Positions 24,259 to 32,613 of a stretch of DNA of 64,000 nucleotides are shown here, one piece after another. Source of the stretch: Fen-455 sp050012675 (lineage in GTDB: Bacteria > Actinomycetota > Acidimicrobiia > Acidimicrobiales > Bog-793); assembly GCA_050012675.1 (NCBI GenBank), contig JBEKGS010000008.1, positions 1-64,000 on the forward strand, read 5' to 3'. The notes beneath the pieces were generated by a model, which was not told the DNA's origin, made no database searches, and was given only the letters and a program-made list of their open reading frames with translations. Every line of letters starts with the position of its first letter. The first letter of the stretch is position 1. The position numbers and the translations under genes were made by a program.

Positions 24259-25373
24259 CGCCCCTTCGGGTTTGCCTGGCCGCCGAGCAGCTGCGCCGGC
24301 GCGTCCCCGGTGGCATAGGGACCTACACCCGGGGCTTGTTGAAGGGCATCGGCGAGCTCTCCGATGACGAGCGCCCCGCGGTCACCGTCGTGGCCAGCCG
24401 CCCGCCCTCGGGGCCCGACCCGCTGTTGAGCCTCGGCTTCCCGGTCGTGTGCTCGAGGCTGCCGGGCCCGGTTCTGACCCGCGCCTGGGATCTCGGGCTC
24501 TTGAGGCTCGGCCGGCGAAGCGACGTCGTCCACTCGGTCTCCCTGGCGGCACCGGCCGGGGCGGCCGGCACACCGCTCGTGGTCACCGTGCACGACGTGG
24601 CCTGGCGCTCGATGCCCGAGGCCTTTCCGCAAAGGGGCAGGCGGTGGCACGAGTCGGCCCTGCGGCGCGCGGGAGCACGGGCCGCCATCGTCGTCGTCCC
24701 CTCCGAACAGACCGCCGAGGCGGTCCTCGCCGCGGGCGTCGGCATCGGCGCCGAGCGGCTCGTGATCGTGGGCGAGGGCGCCGACCATCTCGGCGAGGCC
24801 GATGTCGCCTCAGGCGAGGCACTGCTCGACCGCCTCGGCGTGAACGGCCCCTATCTGCTCACCGTGAGCACGCTCGAGCCGCGCAAGAACCTCGGGCGCC
24901 TGCTCGAGGCTTACGCGCTGGCGCGGCCCAAGCTGCCCGAGCCCTGGCCGCTCGTGGTCGTGGGGCCGAGCGGGTGGGGTGACCTGCCGCCGACCGCGGC
25001 CGTACCGGGCGGCGGGGTCGTCTTCGCGGGCGCCATCCAGGGCGGCACGCTCGCCGCCATCTACAAAAGGGCGCGCCTTTGCGCCTATGTCCCCATCGTG
25101 GAGGGCTTCGGCCTCCCCGTCGTCGAGTCGATGGCCCAGGGGACCCCGGTCGTCTCGAGCCCGGTACCGAGCAGCGGGGGAGCCTCCCTCGAGGTCGACC
25201 CCACCGACACCTCGTCGATCGCCGAGGGGCTCGTGGCCGTGGCGATCGACGAGGCGACACGCAAGGCCTTAGTGGAGAAAGGCCTGGCGCGGGCAGGGGA
25301 GTTGCGCTGGGTGAAGACCGCGCGGGCGCACCTGGCGGTCTGGGAGCGGGCTGCCGAGGGGCGGCGGCGATGA
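24255..25373 (+). CDS. GT4 glycosyltransferase (second of three)
   Basis: This 372-residue enzyme shows RRVPGGIGTYTRGLLKG, VTVHDVAWRSMPEAFP, TVSTLEPRKNLGRLLEAY and YVPIVEGFGLPVVESMAQG. The TTG at 24255 overlaps the preceding stop by 4 nt (TTGA) and has GGAAAGG upstream. It is a paralogue of its neighbours, and successive addition of sugars to one glycan is the simplest reading. Confidence 0.87.
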   Translation: MTPLRVCLAAEQLRRRVPGGIGTYTRGLLKGIGELSDDERPAVTVVASRPPSGPDPLLSLGFPVVCSRLPGPVLTRAWDLGLLRLGRRSDVVHSVSLAAPAGAAGTPLVVTVHDVAWRSMPEAFPQRGRRWHESALRRAGARAAIVVVPSEQTAEAVLAAGVGIGAERLVIVGEGADHLGEADVASGEALLDRLGVNGPYLLTVSTLEPRKNLGRLLEAYALARPKLPEPWPLVVVGPSGWGDLPPTAAVPGGGVVFAGAIQGGTLAAIYKRARLCAYVPIVEGFGLPVVESMAQGTPVVSSPVPSSGGASLEVDPTDTSSIAEGLVAVAIDEATRKALVEKGLARAGELRWVKTARAHLAVWERAAEGRRR

Positions 25374-26533
25374 CGGCCGTTTCCAAGAGCGAGGGTCTCT
25401 CGGTGGCTTTGGACGTGAGCGCGGTGCCGGACCGTCCCGTCGGGGCCGGCCGTTACGTCGTCGAGCTCGCGAGGGCCCTGGCACGGCGCGCCGACTGCCG
25501 GATCAGCCTGCTCGCCCGGCGCGACGACAACGCCCGGTGGGCCCTCGTCGCCCCGGGGGAGCGGGTCGTCGCCATCGCCCCCGCCCGTCGCCCCGCCCGC
25601 CTCTTGTACGAGCAGGCGCGTCTCGCCTCGGTGGTCGCCGGCCTCGCCTCGCCAGCGGTGCAGGTGTACCACGGGCCCCACTACACGATGCCCCGGCGTT
25701 CCAAGCTGCCCTGTGTCGTGACGATCCACGACCTCACCTTCTTCGACCATGCCGAGTGGCACGAACCGTCCAAGGTGGCCTGGTTCCGCGCCGCCATGCG
25801 CTACTCGGTGTCGCATGCCGCCGCCATCGTCTGTGTGAGCGAGATGACAGCAGTCCGCCTGCAGGACCTGCTGTCCCCGCCATGTCCGGTCGTGGTGGTG
25901 CCCCACGGGGTGGACCACGCCCGTTTCACCGCCGGCGAGCCGCGTCCAGGCGCCGACGGCGCGGTCCTCGAGCGCCTCGGCCTCGTGCGCCCCTACGTGC
26001 TGCACCTCGGAACCTTGGAACCTCGCAAGGGCATCGCCGACCTCGTCGCCGCCTTCGACCGGATCGCCGGCGACGACGCCTCGCTCGAGCTCGTCCTGGC
26101 CGGTGGCGCCGGCTGGAAGGCGCAGCCCGTCATGGCCTCGGTCGCCGTGGCGCGTTCTCGCGAGCGGATCCGCCGGCTCGGCTACGTGGCCGACGCGGAC
26201 GTGCCGGCCCTCCTGCGCAGCGCCCGGGCGGTCGTCTACCCGTCGCTCGAGGAGGGCTTCGGCCTGCCGGCCCTCGAAGCTCTCGCCTGCGGCGCGCCCC
26301 TCGTGACGACCTCGGGCACGCCCATGGCCGAGGTGGCCCGCAAGAGCGCCCTTCTCGTCCCGCCCGGGGAGCCGCTCGCGCTGGCGGCGGCCATCGAGAC
26401 GGCCATCTCTCCGGACGCGGCCGTCGAGCGGGACCGCCGCAGAGAAGACGGGCTCGCCATCGCCGCCCGCTACACCTGGGAGGCGAGCGCCGAGGGTCAC
26501 CTGGCCGTGTACCGCGCCGCCGCCGGGGCCTGA
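25370..26533 (+). CDS. GT4 glycosyltransferase (third of three)
   Basis: The 387-residue enzyme contains DRPVGAGRYVVELARAL, VTIHDLTFFDHAEWH, LGTLEPRKGIADLVAAF and YPSLEEGFGLPALEALACG. Its ATG overlaps the stop of the second GT4 gene (ATGA), so the three are co-translated. All share the LxxxEPRK loop and the EGFGxP donor site, which indicates tandem duplication and divergence. Confidence 0.87.
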   Translation: MTAVSKSEGLSVALDVSAVPDRPVGAGRYVVELARALARRADCRISLLARRDDNARWALVAPGERVVAIAPARRPARLLYEQARLASVVAGLASPAVQVYHGPHYTMPRRSKLPCVVTIHDLTFFDHAEWHEPSKVAWFRAAMRYSVSHAAAIVCVSEMTAVRLQDLLSPPCPVVVVPHGVDHARFTAGEPRPGADGAVLERLGLVRPYVLHLGTLEPRKGIADLVAAFDRIAGDDASLELVLAGGAGWKAQPVMASVAVARSRERIRRLGYVADADVPALLRSARAVVYPSLEEGFGLPALEALACGAPLVTTSGTPMAEVARKSALLVPPGEPLALAAAIETAISPDAAVERDRRREDGLAIAARYTWEASAEGHLAVYRAAAGA

Positions 26534-26595
26534 GCCCAGCCCGCCCGCAGGAGCTCTCCGTCCCGGAATCACCCGGGACTCGCCAAAGCGGCGGG

Positions 26596-26601
26596 TAGCC
26601 T
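26596..26601 (+). promoter_or_regulatory. Leaderless-type -10 element TAGCCT
   Basis: TAGCCT ends 7 nt before the GTG at 26609, so this epimerase/reductase probably has its own leaderless transcript. Confidence 0.55.
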
Positions 26602-26608
26602 GAGCGCC

Positions 26609-27502
26609 GTGCGCGCGTACTTGACAGGCGGGACGGGCTTTGTCGGCGAATGGCTGCTCCGCCATCTCGCCGACGAGGGCGACACGGCCATAGCCCCCGG
26701 TCCCGAAGTCGACGTGACCGATCCCGGCCTCATCGCTGCCGACCTCAAGGAGGCGGCGCCGGAGGTCGTCTACCACCTGGCGGCGCTCACCCACGTCGGC
26801 CAGTCCTGGCGGGAGCCTGCCGAGACGTTCCGCGTGAACGCCGTGGGCACCTTGAACCTGCTCGAGGCGGCGGCCGCCTTGGAGGTGCCGCCCGTGGTCG
26901 TGCTCATCAGCTCGGCCGAGGTGTACGGCCCGGCACCTGTCGCCGAGACCCTCGACGAGCATGCCGAGCTGCGCCCGGTGACGCCCTATGCCGTGAGCAA
27001 GGTGGCCGCCGAGTTCCTCGGGCTGCAGGCGTTCTTGGGCCGGGGCCTTCGCGTCGTGCGGGCCCGGGCCTTCAACCACGTCGGTCCGGGCCAGCTCGAC
27101 GACTTCGTCGTCTCCGCTCTGGCGCGCCGCATGGTCGAGGCCGAGCTGCGCAAGGGCGGGGAGGTGAAGGTCGGCAACCTCACTGCCTCGCGGGACTTCA
27201 CCGACGTCCGCGACGTCGTTCGGGCCTACCGGTTGCTGGCCACCGGTGGGGCGCCCGGCGAGGCCTACAACGTGTCCTCAGGCCGGGCGATCTCCATCGC
27301 GGATCTCGCGGCGCAGATGGCGGGAATGCTCTCGTGCGAGGTGAGCTTCGTCGAGGACCCCGAGCTCTTCCGCCCCGTCGAGGTCCCGGTGCTCGTCGGC
27401 GACGCCTCCAAGCTCGTCGCGGCCACTATGTGGCGCCCGGAGATCCCGCTTGCCAAGACGCTTTCAGACGTCCTCGAGTACTGGCGGGGGCGCCTCGCCT
27501 GA
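26609..27502 (+). CDS. NDP-sugar epimerase/reductase, GDP-6-deoxymannose reductase-like
   Basis: The 297-residue SDR protein has LTGGTGFVGEWLLRHL, HLAALTHVGQSWREP, SSAEVYGP, the TPYAVSK catalytic pair and RAFNHVGPGQ, which together resemble Rmd/GDP-4-keto-6-deoxymannose reductases. It may make a 6-deoxyhexose for the GT4 enzymes upstream. The -10 element 7 nt before the GTG supports this start. It converges on a small minus-strand gene one base away. Confidence 0.82.
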   Translation: MRAYLTGGTGFVGEWLLRHLADEGDTAIAPGPEVDVTDPGLIAADLKEAAPEVVYHLAALTHVGQSWREPAETFRVNAVGTLNLLEAAAALEVPPVVVLISSAEVYGPAPVAETLDEHAELRPVTPYAVSKVAAEFLGLQAFLGRGLRVVRARAFNHVGPGQLDDFVVSALARRMVEAELRKGGEVKVGNLTASRDFTDVRDVVRAYRLLATGGAPGEAYNVSSGRAISIADLAAQMAGMLSCEVSFVEDPELFRPVEVPVLVGDASKLVAATMWRPEIPLAKTLSDVLEYWRGRLA

Positions 27503-27503
27503 C

Positions 27504-27815
27504 TCAGGCGTTTGCCGTAAGCCGCGCCCGGAGCTGGTCGCGTGTCTGGCGGACGAGGGCCTGGGCCTGCTCGGGGAGCAGGTCCAGAAGCGGGTCGACC
27601 GTCGAGTCGACAGTCTTGAACAACTGCGCCATCGTCTCGTCGAGGTCCTCTTGGCGACCGAGCAGCCCTTTGCGGGCACAGGCGAGCTGGCGCCGGCGGA
27701 CCTGTGCCTTCTGCAACCCGAGGACACCGAAGCCGATGACGACGTAGGTGGCCTCGGTGGCCAGGTCGCTGAGGGCTCGGGCCACGTCGGCCAGACCATC
27801 TCGCATCTCGGTCAT
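27504..27815 (-). CDS. Small protein with hydrophobic segment, function unknown
   Basis: The 103-residue protein has a possible membrane-associated segment at about residues 23-37 (TYVVIGFGVLGLQKAQ) between two charged amphipathic helices; the C-terminal half is rich in Gln, Leu and Arg and could form a coiled coil. AGGAGG precedes the ATG at 27815 and a good promoter lies at 27900-27928. I recognise no family. It lies antisense and convergent to the sugar operon, so it is a separate transcription unit. Confidence 0.7.
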   Translation of the reverse strand: MTEMRDGLADVARALSDLATEATYVVIGFGVLGLQKAQVRRRQLACARKGLLGRQEDLDETMAQLFKTVDSTVDPLLDLLPEQAQALVRQTRDQLRARLTANA

Positions 27816-27899
27816 GTCTTGATCCTCCTGTCTCAGGTCCCCGGCGGCGCCCCCTGGGAGCCTGCGGCCTCGGCCGCACCCGGGGCGCCTACGCTCACT

Positions 27900-27928
27900 A
27901 GTGTACTACAATTTGCTAACTATAGCAA
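27900..27928 (-). promoter_or_regulatory. Promoter of the small minus-strand gene, with a palindrome
   Basis: On the minus strand TTGCTA (27928-27923) and TACACT (27905-27900) are separated by exactly 17 bp, a good -35/-10 pair. The -35 is half of the palindrome TTGCTA-acta-TAGCAA at 27913-27928, which could bind a regulator. The stretch is AT-rich against its surroundings. Confidence 0.55.
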
Positions 27929-27973
27929 GCGCATCCAGGCCCCACCGTCCGGGATTGCGGGGCGCGTCCGCGG

Positions 27974-27979
27974 TAGCGT
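27974..27979 (+). promoter_or_regulatory. Leaderless-type -10 element TAGCGT
   Basis: TAGCGT ends 7 nt before the ATG at 27987 of the large glycosyltransferase. Confidence 0.5.
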
Positions 27980-27986
27980 GGCCCTG

Positions 27987-30900
27987 ATGCCGGAGGAGCA
28001 AGCCCCGCCGGTCGTCGCCGTGGTGGTCGCTCGCGACCCGGGTCCGTGGTTCGAGGAATGCCTGGAAGCGCTGGGTGCCCAGGACTACCCGAACCTCGAC
28101 GTGCTCGTGGTGGACGCCGCGAGCCACGAGGAGCTGACGGCGCGTGTCGCAGCCGTGCTCCCGCGCGCCTTCATTCTCCGCCAGAGCGAGTCGAGGGGCT
28201 TCTCGGCGGCCGCCAACGAAGCGCTCGTGGCTGTCGAGGGGGCGTCTCACCTGTTGATATGCCACGACGACGTGGCCCCCTGGCCCGACGCGGTCCGCTG
28301 CCTGGTCGGCGAGGCCTTCCGGGCCAACGCCGGCATCGTCGGCCCCAAGCTCGTCGAATGGGACGCTCCCGACCGGCTCTTGGAGGTCGGTCTCGGCGTC
28401 GACCGCTTCGGCGTGGCCATCGAACGCGTCGAGCCCGGCGAGCTCGACCAGGCACAGCACGACGAGGGCCGTGAGGTGTTCGCCGTGCCGGGCGGCTGCA
28501 CGTTGGTGCGCGCGGACCTGTTCAGGGCCCTCGGCGGCTTCGACCCGGAGATAGCGCTGTTCGGCGAGGACGTGGACCTGTGCTGGCGGGCCCAGGTGGC
28601 CGGGGCGCGGGTCATCGTCGCTCCCGCCGCGCGGGTGCGCCACGTCCAGGTCGCCAGGTCCGGTCTCGGCAGCGTCGCCGACGCGGCGCTGCTGCGCCGG
28701 CGTCACGAGCTGCGCGCCGTGCTCAAGAACTACGACGCCCCGCGGCGCCTGGCTGTTGTCCTCGACCTCGCCGCCGGGTCGCTGGCGGAGATGACGATGG
28801 CGCTCGTGCGCGGCGAGCGCGAACGCTCGAAACGCGTGGCGGACGCCTGGTGGTGGAACTGGCGCCGCCGCGCCAGCCTGCGCAGAGCCCGGAGAGCCTT
28901 GGCCCTTGTCCGTCAGCGGCCCGATCGCGTCGTGTCGCGGATGTTGAGCCGGGGCGACCGGCGAACGGCCCTCGAGGCCGCTCCCGTGACCGCGGTCTTC
29001 CCCCCCGCCCCGGTCACCACGGCCCTCGAGACCAGGTTCCGCCAGGACGAGGACCTCGAGCCCGCCCGGATCGCCTCGAGCCGGAACAGGACCGCCCGGC
29101 GGCACCACACCGGCTGGGCGACGCTCGTGCTGGTCCTCGTGGTCCTTTTCGGCATCCGCAACCTGTTGACCGGCCACCTGCCGTTGGTGGGCCAATTACT
29201 GGCCTTCCCGCCGCCGGGGACGCTGCTGCGCGACTTCTTCGGCGGCTCACATGACGCCGGCTGGCAGGCGACCGGGCCGGCGTCTCCAGGTTTTGGCCTC
29301 GTGGGCCTGGCCGGTGCGATCCTTGTCGGCAGCACCGCGCAGGTGGAAAAGCTGCTCGTGCTGGGGCCGATCCTCGTCGGTGCCATCGGAATGCACCGGC
29401 TGTTGAGGCCACTCGGCTCGAGCCGAGCCCGGCTCGCCGGCACGATCGCCTATCTCGGCCTCCCGCTCGTGTGGAACTCCATCGCGGCGGGTGACCTGCA
29501 GGCCCTGGTCTGTTTCGGCGGGATGCCCTTTGTGATGTCGCGCCTGTGCCGCGCGACCCGGCTGGAGCCGTTCTCCTCGCCGGATGACTCTTTCGGCCTC
29601 AGCGCCGTCCTGGCCGAGATCGTCCCGTTCGGTCTGCTCCTCGCCTTCATGGCGGCGCTGGCCCCGCCCTGTGTCGTGGCCGTCGTGGTCCTGTCACTGG
29701 CGCTCGTGCTCGGCTCGGCGGTGGCCGGCCGCCTGGCGGCGGTCGGGCGCGCCCTCGGCGTCACGATGGGCGCGCTGGGGGTGGCGTTCCTCTGCTGTAT
29801 GCCCTGGTCGCTGACATTGTTCCAGACCGGGGCGAGATGGAGCGTCCTCTCCGGACCGGTCGGCGCCCGGGGGGACGCCGGCGGGGTGCTTCGGCTGCTG
29901 CGCTTCGACGTTGGCCCGGTGGGTGCCGGCTGGCTGGTCTGGGGGATCCCGCTCGGCGCCAGCTTCGTGATGTTCGTGGCCCGCGACGCACGGCTCGACT
30001 GGGCCACGCGATGGTGGGTGGCGGCGGTCGCCACCGTCGCGGTCGCCTACGCCGGGGCGGTGGGGTGGCTCGGTTCGGGGGGCGGGGCGACGCTCGTGCT
30101 CTTGGCCCCGGCGGCGTGCTGTCTCGCTGGGGCAGTCGGCCTCGGCGTGGCCGCCTTCGAGGTCGACCTTGCCAAGACGCGTTTCGGATGGCGCCAGAAC
30201 CTGAGCGCCGCCGCCGCCCTCTGCCTCGTCGTTGGGCTGTTCCCGGCCCTGGTCTCATCGGTGGACGGCCGCTCGTCGCTCCCTTCGGCCGGCTTCGACC
30301 AGCTCCTGGGCTGGACGGCGCCGCGGGGCGCCGCCAACGGCTACGACGTGCTGTGGCTGGGCCAGCCCGCCAGCGTGCCGGGGCCCTCCTGGCAGATACG
30401 CCCCGGCCTGGCGTTCGCGGTGAGCGAGAACGGCGTGCCGGACGGCACACGTCTGTGGCCGAGCGCCAACCCGGGGGCCGGCGCCGGGGTCGAGGCGGAT
30501 GTGGAAAGCGCCGAGGCCGGGCTCACGGTGCGGCTCGGCGCCGAGCTGGCCCGAGCCGGCGTCCGTTACCTGATACTCCCAGGCGCCATCGCGCCTGAGC
30601 TGCCCGGCGTCCAGGCCCCGCCCTCGAGCCCACCTCCGGCGAGCCTGGTGGAGGCACTTCAGGCCCAGGGCGATCTCCGCCAGCTCCCGACCGAGGCGGG
30701 TGTGGTCGCCTTCGAGAACGCGGCATGGACCGTCGCCGACAGTTCGTCGGCCACCTCGGTCGTGCCGATCGTCCGGACGGGCGGCGGTACGCCTTCGTGG
30801 CTGAGGGAGCTCGGAGTCGGCGGAGGCCTGCTGGTCGTGGTCCTCGGTGTCGCCGAGGGCGTCGTCCGTCGCCGCAGGCGCCGCCGGCTCACCCGGACGA

Positions 30901-31040
30901 CGGGCGCCCGGCCGGGTGAGGCCCCTCCCGCCGACGAGGGCCCGTCGGGCGGCGGGGAGCCCCCGTCCCGCGAGGCGGGCCTTGACGAGGCGACGGCGGT
31001 GGGCAGTCCCGCCGCAGAGCCCGAACCGAGCGCGATCTGA
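27987..31040 (+). CDS. Giant GT2 glycosyltransferase with polytopic membrane domain
   Basis: The 1017-residue protein starts with a GT-A domain (about residues 8-270) containing VVVARDPGPWFEECLEAL, a CHDDVAPWPD variant of the DxD site and GGFDPEIALFGEDVDLCWR. A basic linker of about 100 residues follows, then many transmembrane helices from about residue 375 to 770, an external C-terminal domain of about 200 residues, a last helix and an acidic tail. It probably assembles a lipid-linked or cell-wall polysaccharide at the membrane. The start is chosen from the -10 element 7 nt upstream. The next gene overlaps (TGATG). Confidence 0.8.
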   Translation: MPEEQAPPVVAVVVARDPGPWFEECLEALGAQDYPNLDVLVVDAASHEELTARVAAVLPRAFILRQSESRGFSAAANEALVAVEGASHLLICHDDVAPWPDAVRCLVGEAFRANAGIVGPKLVEWDAPDRLLEVGLGVDRFGVAIERVEPGELDQAQHDEGREVFAVPGGCTLVRADLFRALGGFDPEIALFGEDVDLCWRAQVAGARVIVAPAARVRHVQVARSGLGSVADAALLRRRHELRAVLKNYDAPRRLAVVLDLAAGSLAEMTMALVRGERERSKRVADAWWWNWRRRASLRRARRALALVRQRPDRVVSRMLSRGDRRTALEAAPVTAVFPPAPVTTALETRFRQDEDLEPARIASSRNRTARRHHTGWATLVLVLVVLFGIRNLLTGHLPLVGQLLAFPPPGTLLRDFFGGSHDAGWQATGPASPGFGLVGLAGAILVGSTAQVEKLLVLGPILVGAIGMHRLLRPLGSSRARLAGTIAYLGLPLVWNSIAAGDLQALVCFGGMPFVMSRLCRATRLEPFSSPDDSFGLSAVLAEIVPFGLLLAFMAALAPPCVVAVVVLSLALVLGSAVAGRLAAVGRALGVTMGALGVAFLCCMPWSLTLFQTGARWSVLSGPVGARGDAGGVLRLLRFDVGPVGAGWLVWGIPLGASFVMFVARDARLDWATRWWVAAVATVAVAYAGAVGWLGSGGGATLVLLAPAACCLAGAVGLGVAAFEVDLAKTRFGWRQNLSAAAALCLVVGLFPALVSSVDGRSSLPSAGFDQLLGWTAPRGAANGYDVLWLGQPASVPGPSWQIRPGLAFAVSENGVPDGTRLWPSANPGAGAGVEADVESAEAGLTVRLGAELARAGVRYLILPGAIAPELPGVQAPPSSPPPASLVEALQAQGDLRQLPTEAGVVAFENAAWTVADSSSATSVVPIVRTGGGTPSWLRELGVGGGLLVVVLGVAEGVVRRRRRRRLTRTTGARPGEAPPADEGPSGGGEPPSREAGLDEATAVGSPAAEPEPSAI

Positions 31041-32590
31041 TGAACGCGCCCGCCGGCCGCCACGGTCTCTCCTCCCTCATGGCGGGTCCGAGGCGCCGGG
31101 CCCTGCTCGCCCTTTTGCTCATGGTCGTGGCGTTGGTGCTCGTGAACGCCTTCGTGCACCAGACGAGCGGTGGAGCCGCCGCCGGCGTTTTCGTGGGGCC
31201 GCCCACGCTCCCGGTCGTCGAGATGGACAAGCCGGGCGCGTGGCACTGCCCGGGCCCCCTTCCTGTCGGCACCGGCAAAGTGCACTCGAGCATCTCGATC
31301 GTGAACAGCGGCACTTCGCCCGTGAACCTCGTCGCGGTCGTGTCGCGGACAGGGCTCGCGAAAGGGGGCACCTCGAGCGGGGAACAGGTCTCGAGCACAC
31401 CCGTCGCGGTCGGTGCCGAGTCACAGGCCGTCCTCCCGCTCGCGAGGAGCGGGGCCCCCGGGTTCGCGGCGGTGTCGCTCGAGACAGACGTGGGCGGCGT
31501 CGCGGTCAGCGAGGCGATCGCCGGCACGTCGCTCACCGGTGGGGCGGTCGAGCTCTCGTCCCCGTGCTCGCTGTCGGCGGCCGCACAGGGCTACGTCCCG
31601 ACCGGCAGCACCTACGGCGGCTCCAACGTCCGTGTCTCGCTCTACGACCCGGACGCCACGCCGGCGACGGTGAACGTAGCCGTCTCGACCGCGACGGGGA
31701 TCGCCGCCCCCCCGGCCTTCCAGGGGGTGGTCGTCCCGGCCACGGGCATCGTCGTGCTCAATCTTCACCGCTGGGTCTTCGAGCAGAGCTCGCTCGCGGT
31801 CACCGCCACGGCCGTGAGCGGGGACATAGTGGTGGGGGCGCTCGAGCTGACCTCCGAAACGGTCCAGATGGCCTCGAGGACCCCAACCGGCAACGAGATG
31901 CGCGACGTCTTCGTCACCGGGAGCTCGCTACTGGTCGGGCCCGACCGCGGGCTCGGGCGGTGGTACTTCGCGGCGATGCAGTCGAGCAGAGGCGTGGCGA
32001 GCACGTACTCGGTGTACAACCCCGGTTCCAAGCCTGTCCTGGTCAGCGTGGCCCCGCCCGGGCCCGAAGGGGTCAAGGCCGCCCTCACCGAGGACGTCCC
32101 GGCCGGGGGGATCGTCCAGTTCGCGACGCCCGTCACCGGAACAAGCGGCCTCCAGACGGCCTCGGTCGTCATCTCGGCCCAACAGGGCAGGCCCATCGTC
32201 GTCGCCCGCCTAACCACGCGGTACCGAAGCCGCCTCCTAGAGGCGATCGACGCCACGCCCGGGACCGCCGGCCCCAGTGACGACTGGTTGCTGCCCGGCG
32301 GCTCGCTCACGCGGGCAGTGGACGACGTGGTCACTCTCGACGACCCCGGCACGCAGAACGCCACCGTGACGCTGTCGGAGCTGAGCAACGGGCCCGCCGG
32401 CCCGGTGCGCCTCGAGGTCGTGAGCCTTCTTGCCGGGTCGGAGACGGAGCTCAACATGGCCTCGGTGCTGGGATCGGCACCCTCGTTCTCGCTCTTGGTA
32501 TCGGGCGACGTCCCGATCCTCGTCGAGCAGCAGCTCGCCTACCGCGGAGGGCTGACCTCGTCTGCGGGAGGCATCCCCGTCCGTCGCTGA
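31040..32590 (+). CDS. DUF5719-like exported protein
   Basis: The 516-residue protein has one N-terminal membrane segment (about residues 22-42, LLALLLMVVALVLVNAF) and a long beta-rich external part with repeated blocks such as VSIVNSGTSPVNL, VSLYDPDATPATV, YSVYNPGSKPVLV and VTLDDPGTQNATV. That repeat pattern resembles DUF5719 proteins found next to large glycosyltransferases in actinobacteria. It is translationally coupled to the giant GT2 and is probably its extracytoplasmic partner; the family call is from memory. Confidence 0.7.
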   Translation: MNAPAGRHGLSSLMAGPRRRALLALLLMVVALVLVNAFVHQTSGGAAAGVFVGPPTLPVVEMDKPGAWHCPGPLPVGTGKVHSSISIVNSGTSPVNLVAVVSRTGLAKGGTSSGEQVSSTPVAVGAESQAVLPLARSGAPGFAAVSLETDVGGVAVSEAIAGTSLTGGAVELSSPCSLSAAAQGYVPTGSTYGGSNVRVSLYDPDATPATVNVAVSTATGIAAPPAFQGVVVPATGIVVLNLHRWVFEQSSLAVTATAVSGDIVVGALELTSETVQMASRTPTGNEMRDVFVTGSSLLVGPDRGLGRWYFAAMQSSRGVASTYSVYNPGSKPVLVSVAPPGPEGVKAALTEDVPAGGIVQFATPVTGTSGLQTASVVISAQQGRPIVVARLTTRYRSRLLEAIDATPGTAGPSDDWLLPGGSLTRAVDDVVTLDDPGTQNATVTLSELSNGPAGPVRLEVVSLLAGSETELNMASVLGSAPSFSLLVSGDVPILVEQQLAYRGGLTSSAGGIPVRR

Positions 32591-32613
32591 AAAGGCCGCG
32601 GCGGCCCGGGCCC

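Noticed and set aside
25085..27079. 664-codon minus-strand frame
   Set aside because: Antisense to two glycosyltransferase and epimerase genes with clear motifs; high-GC shadow.
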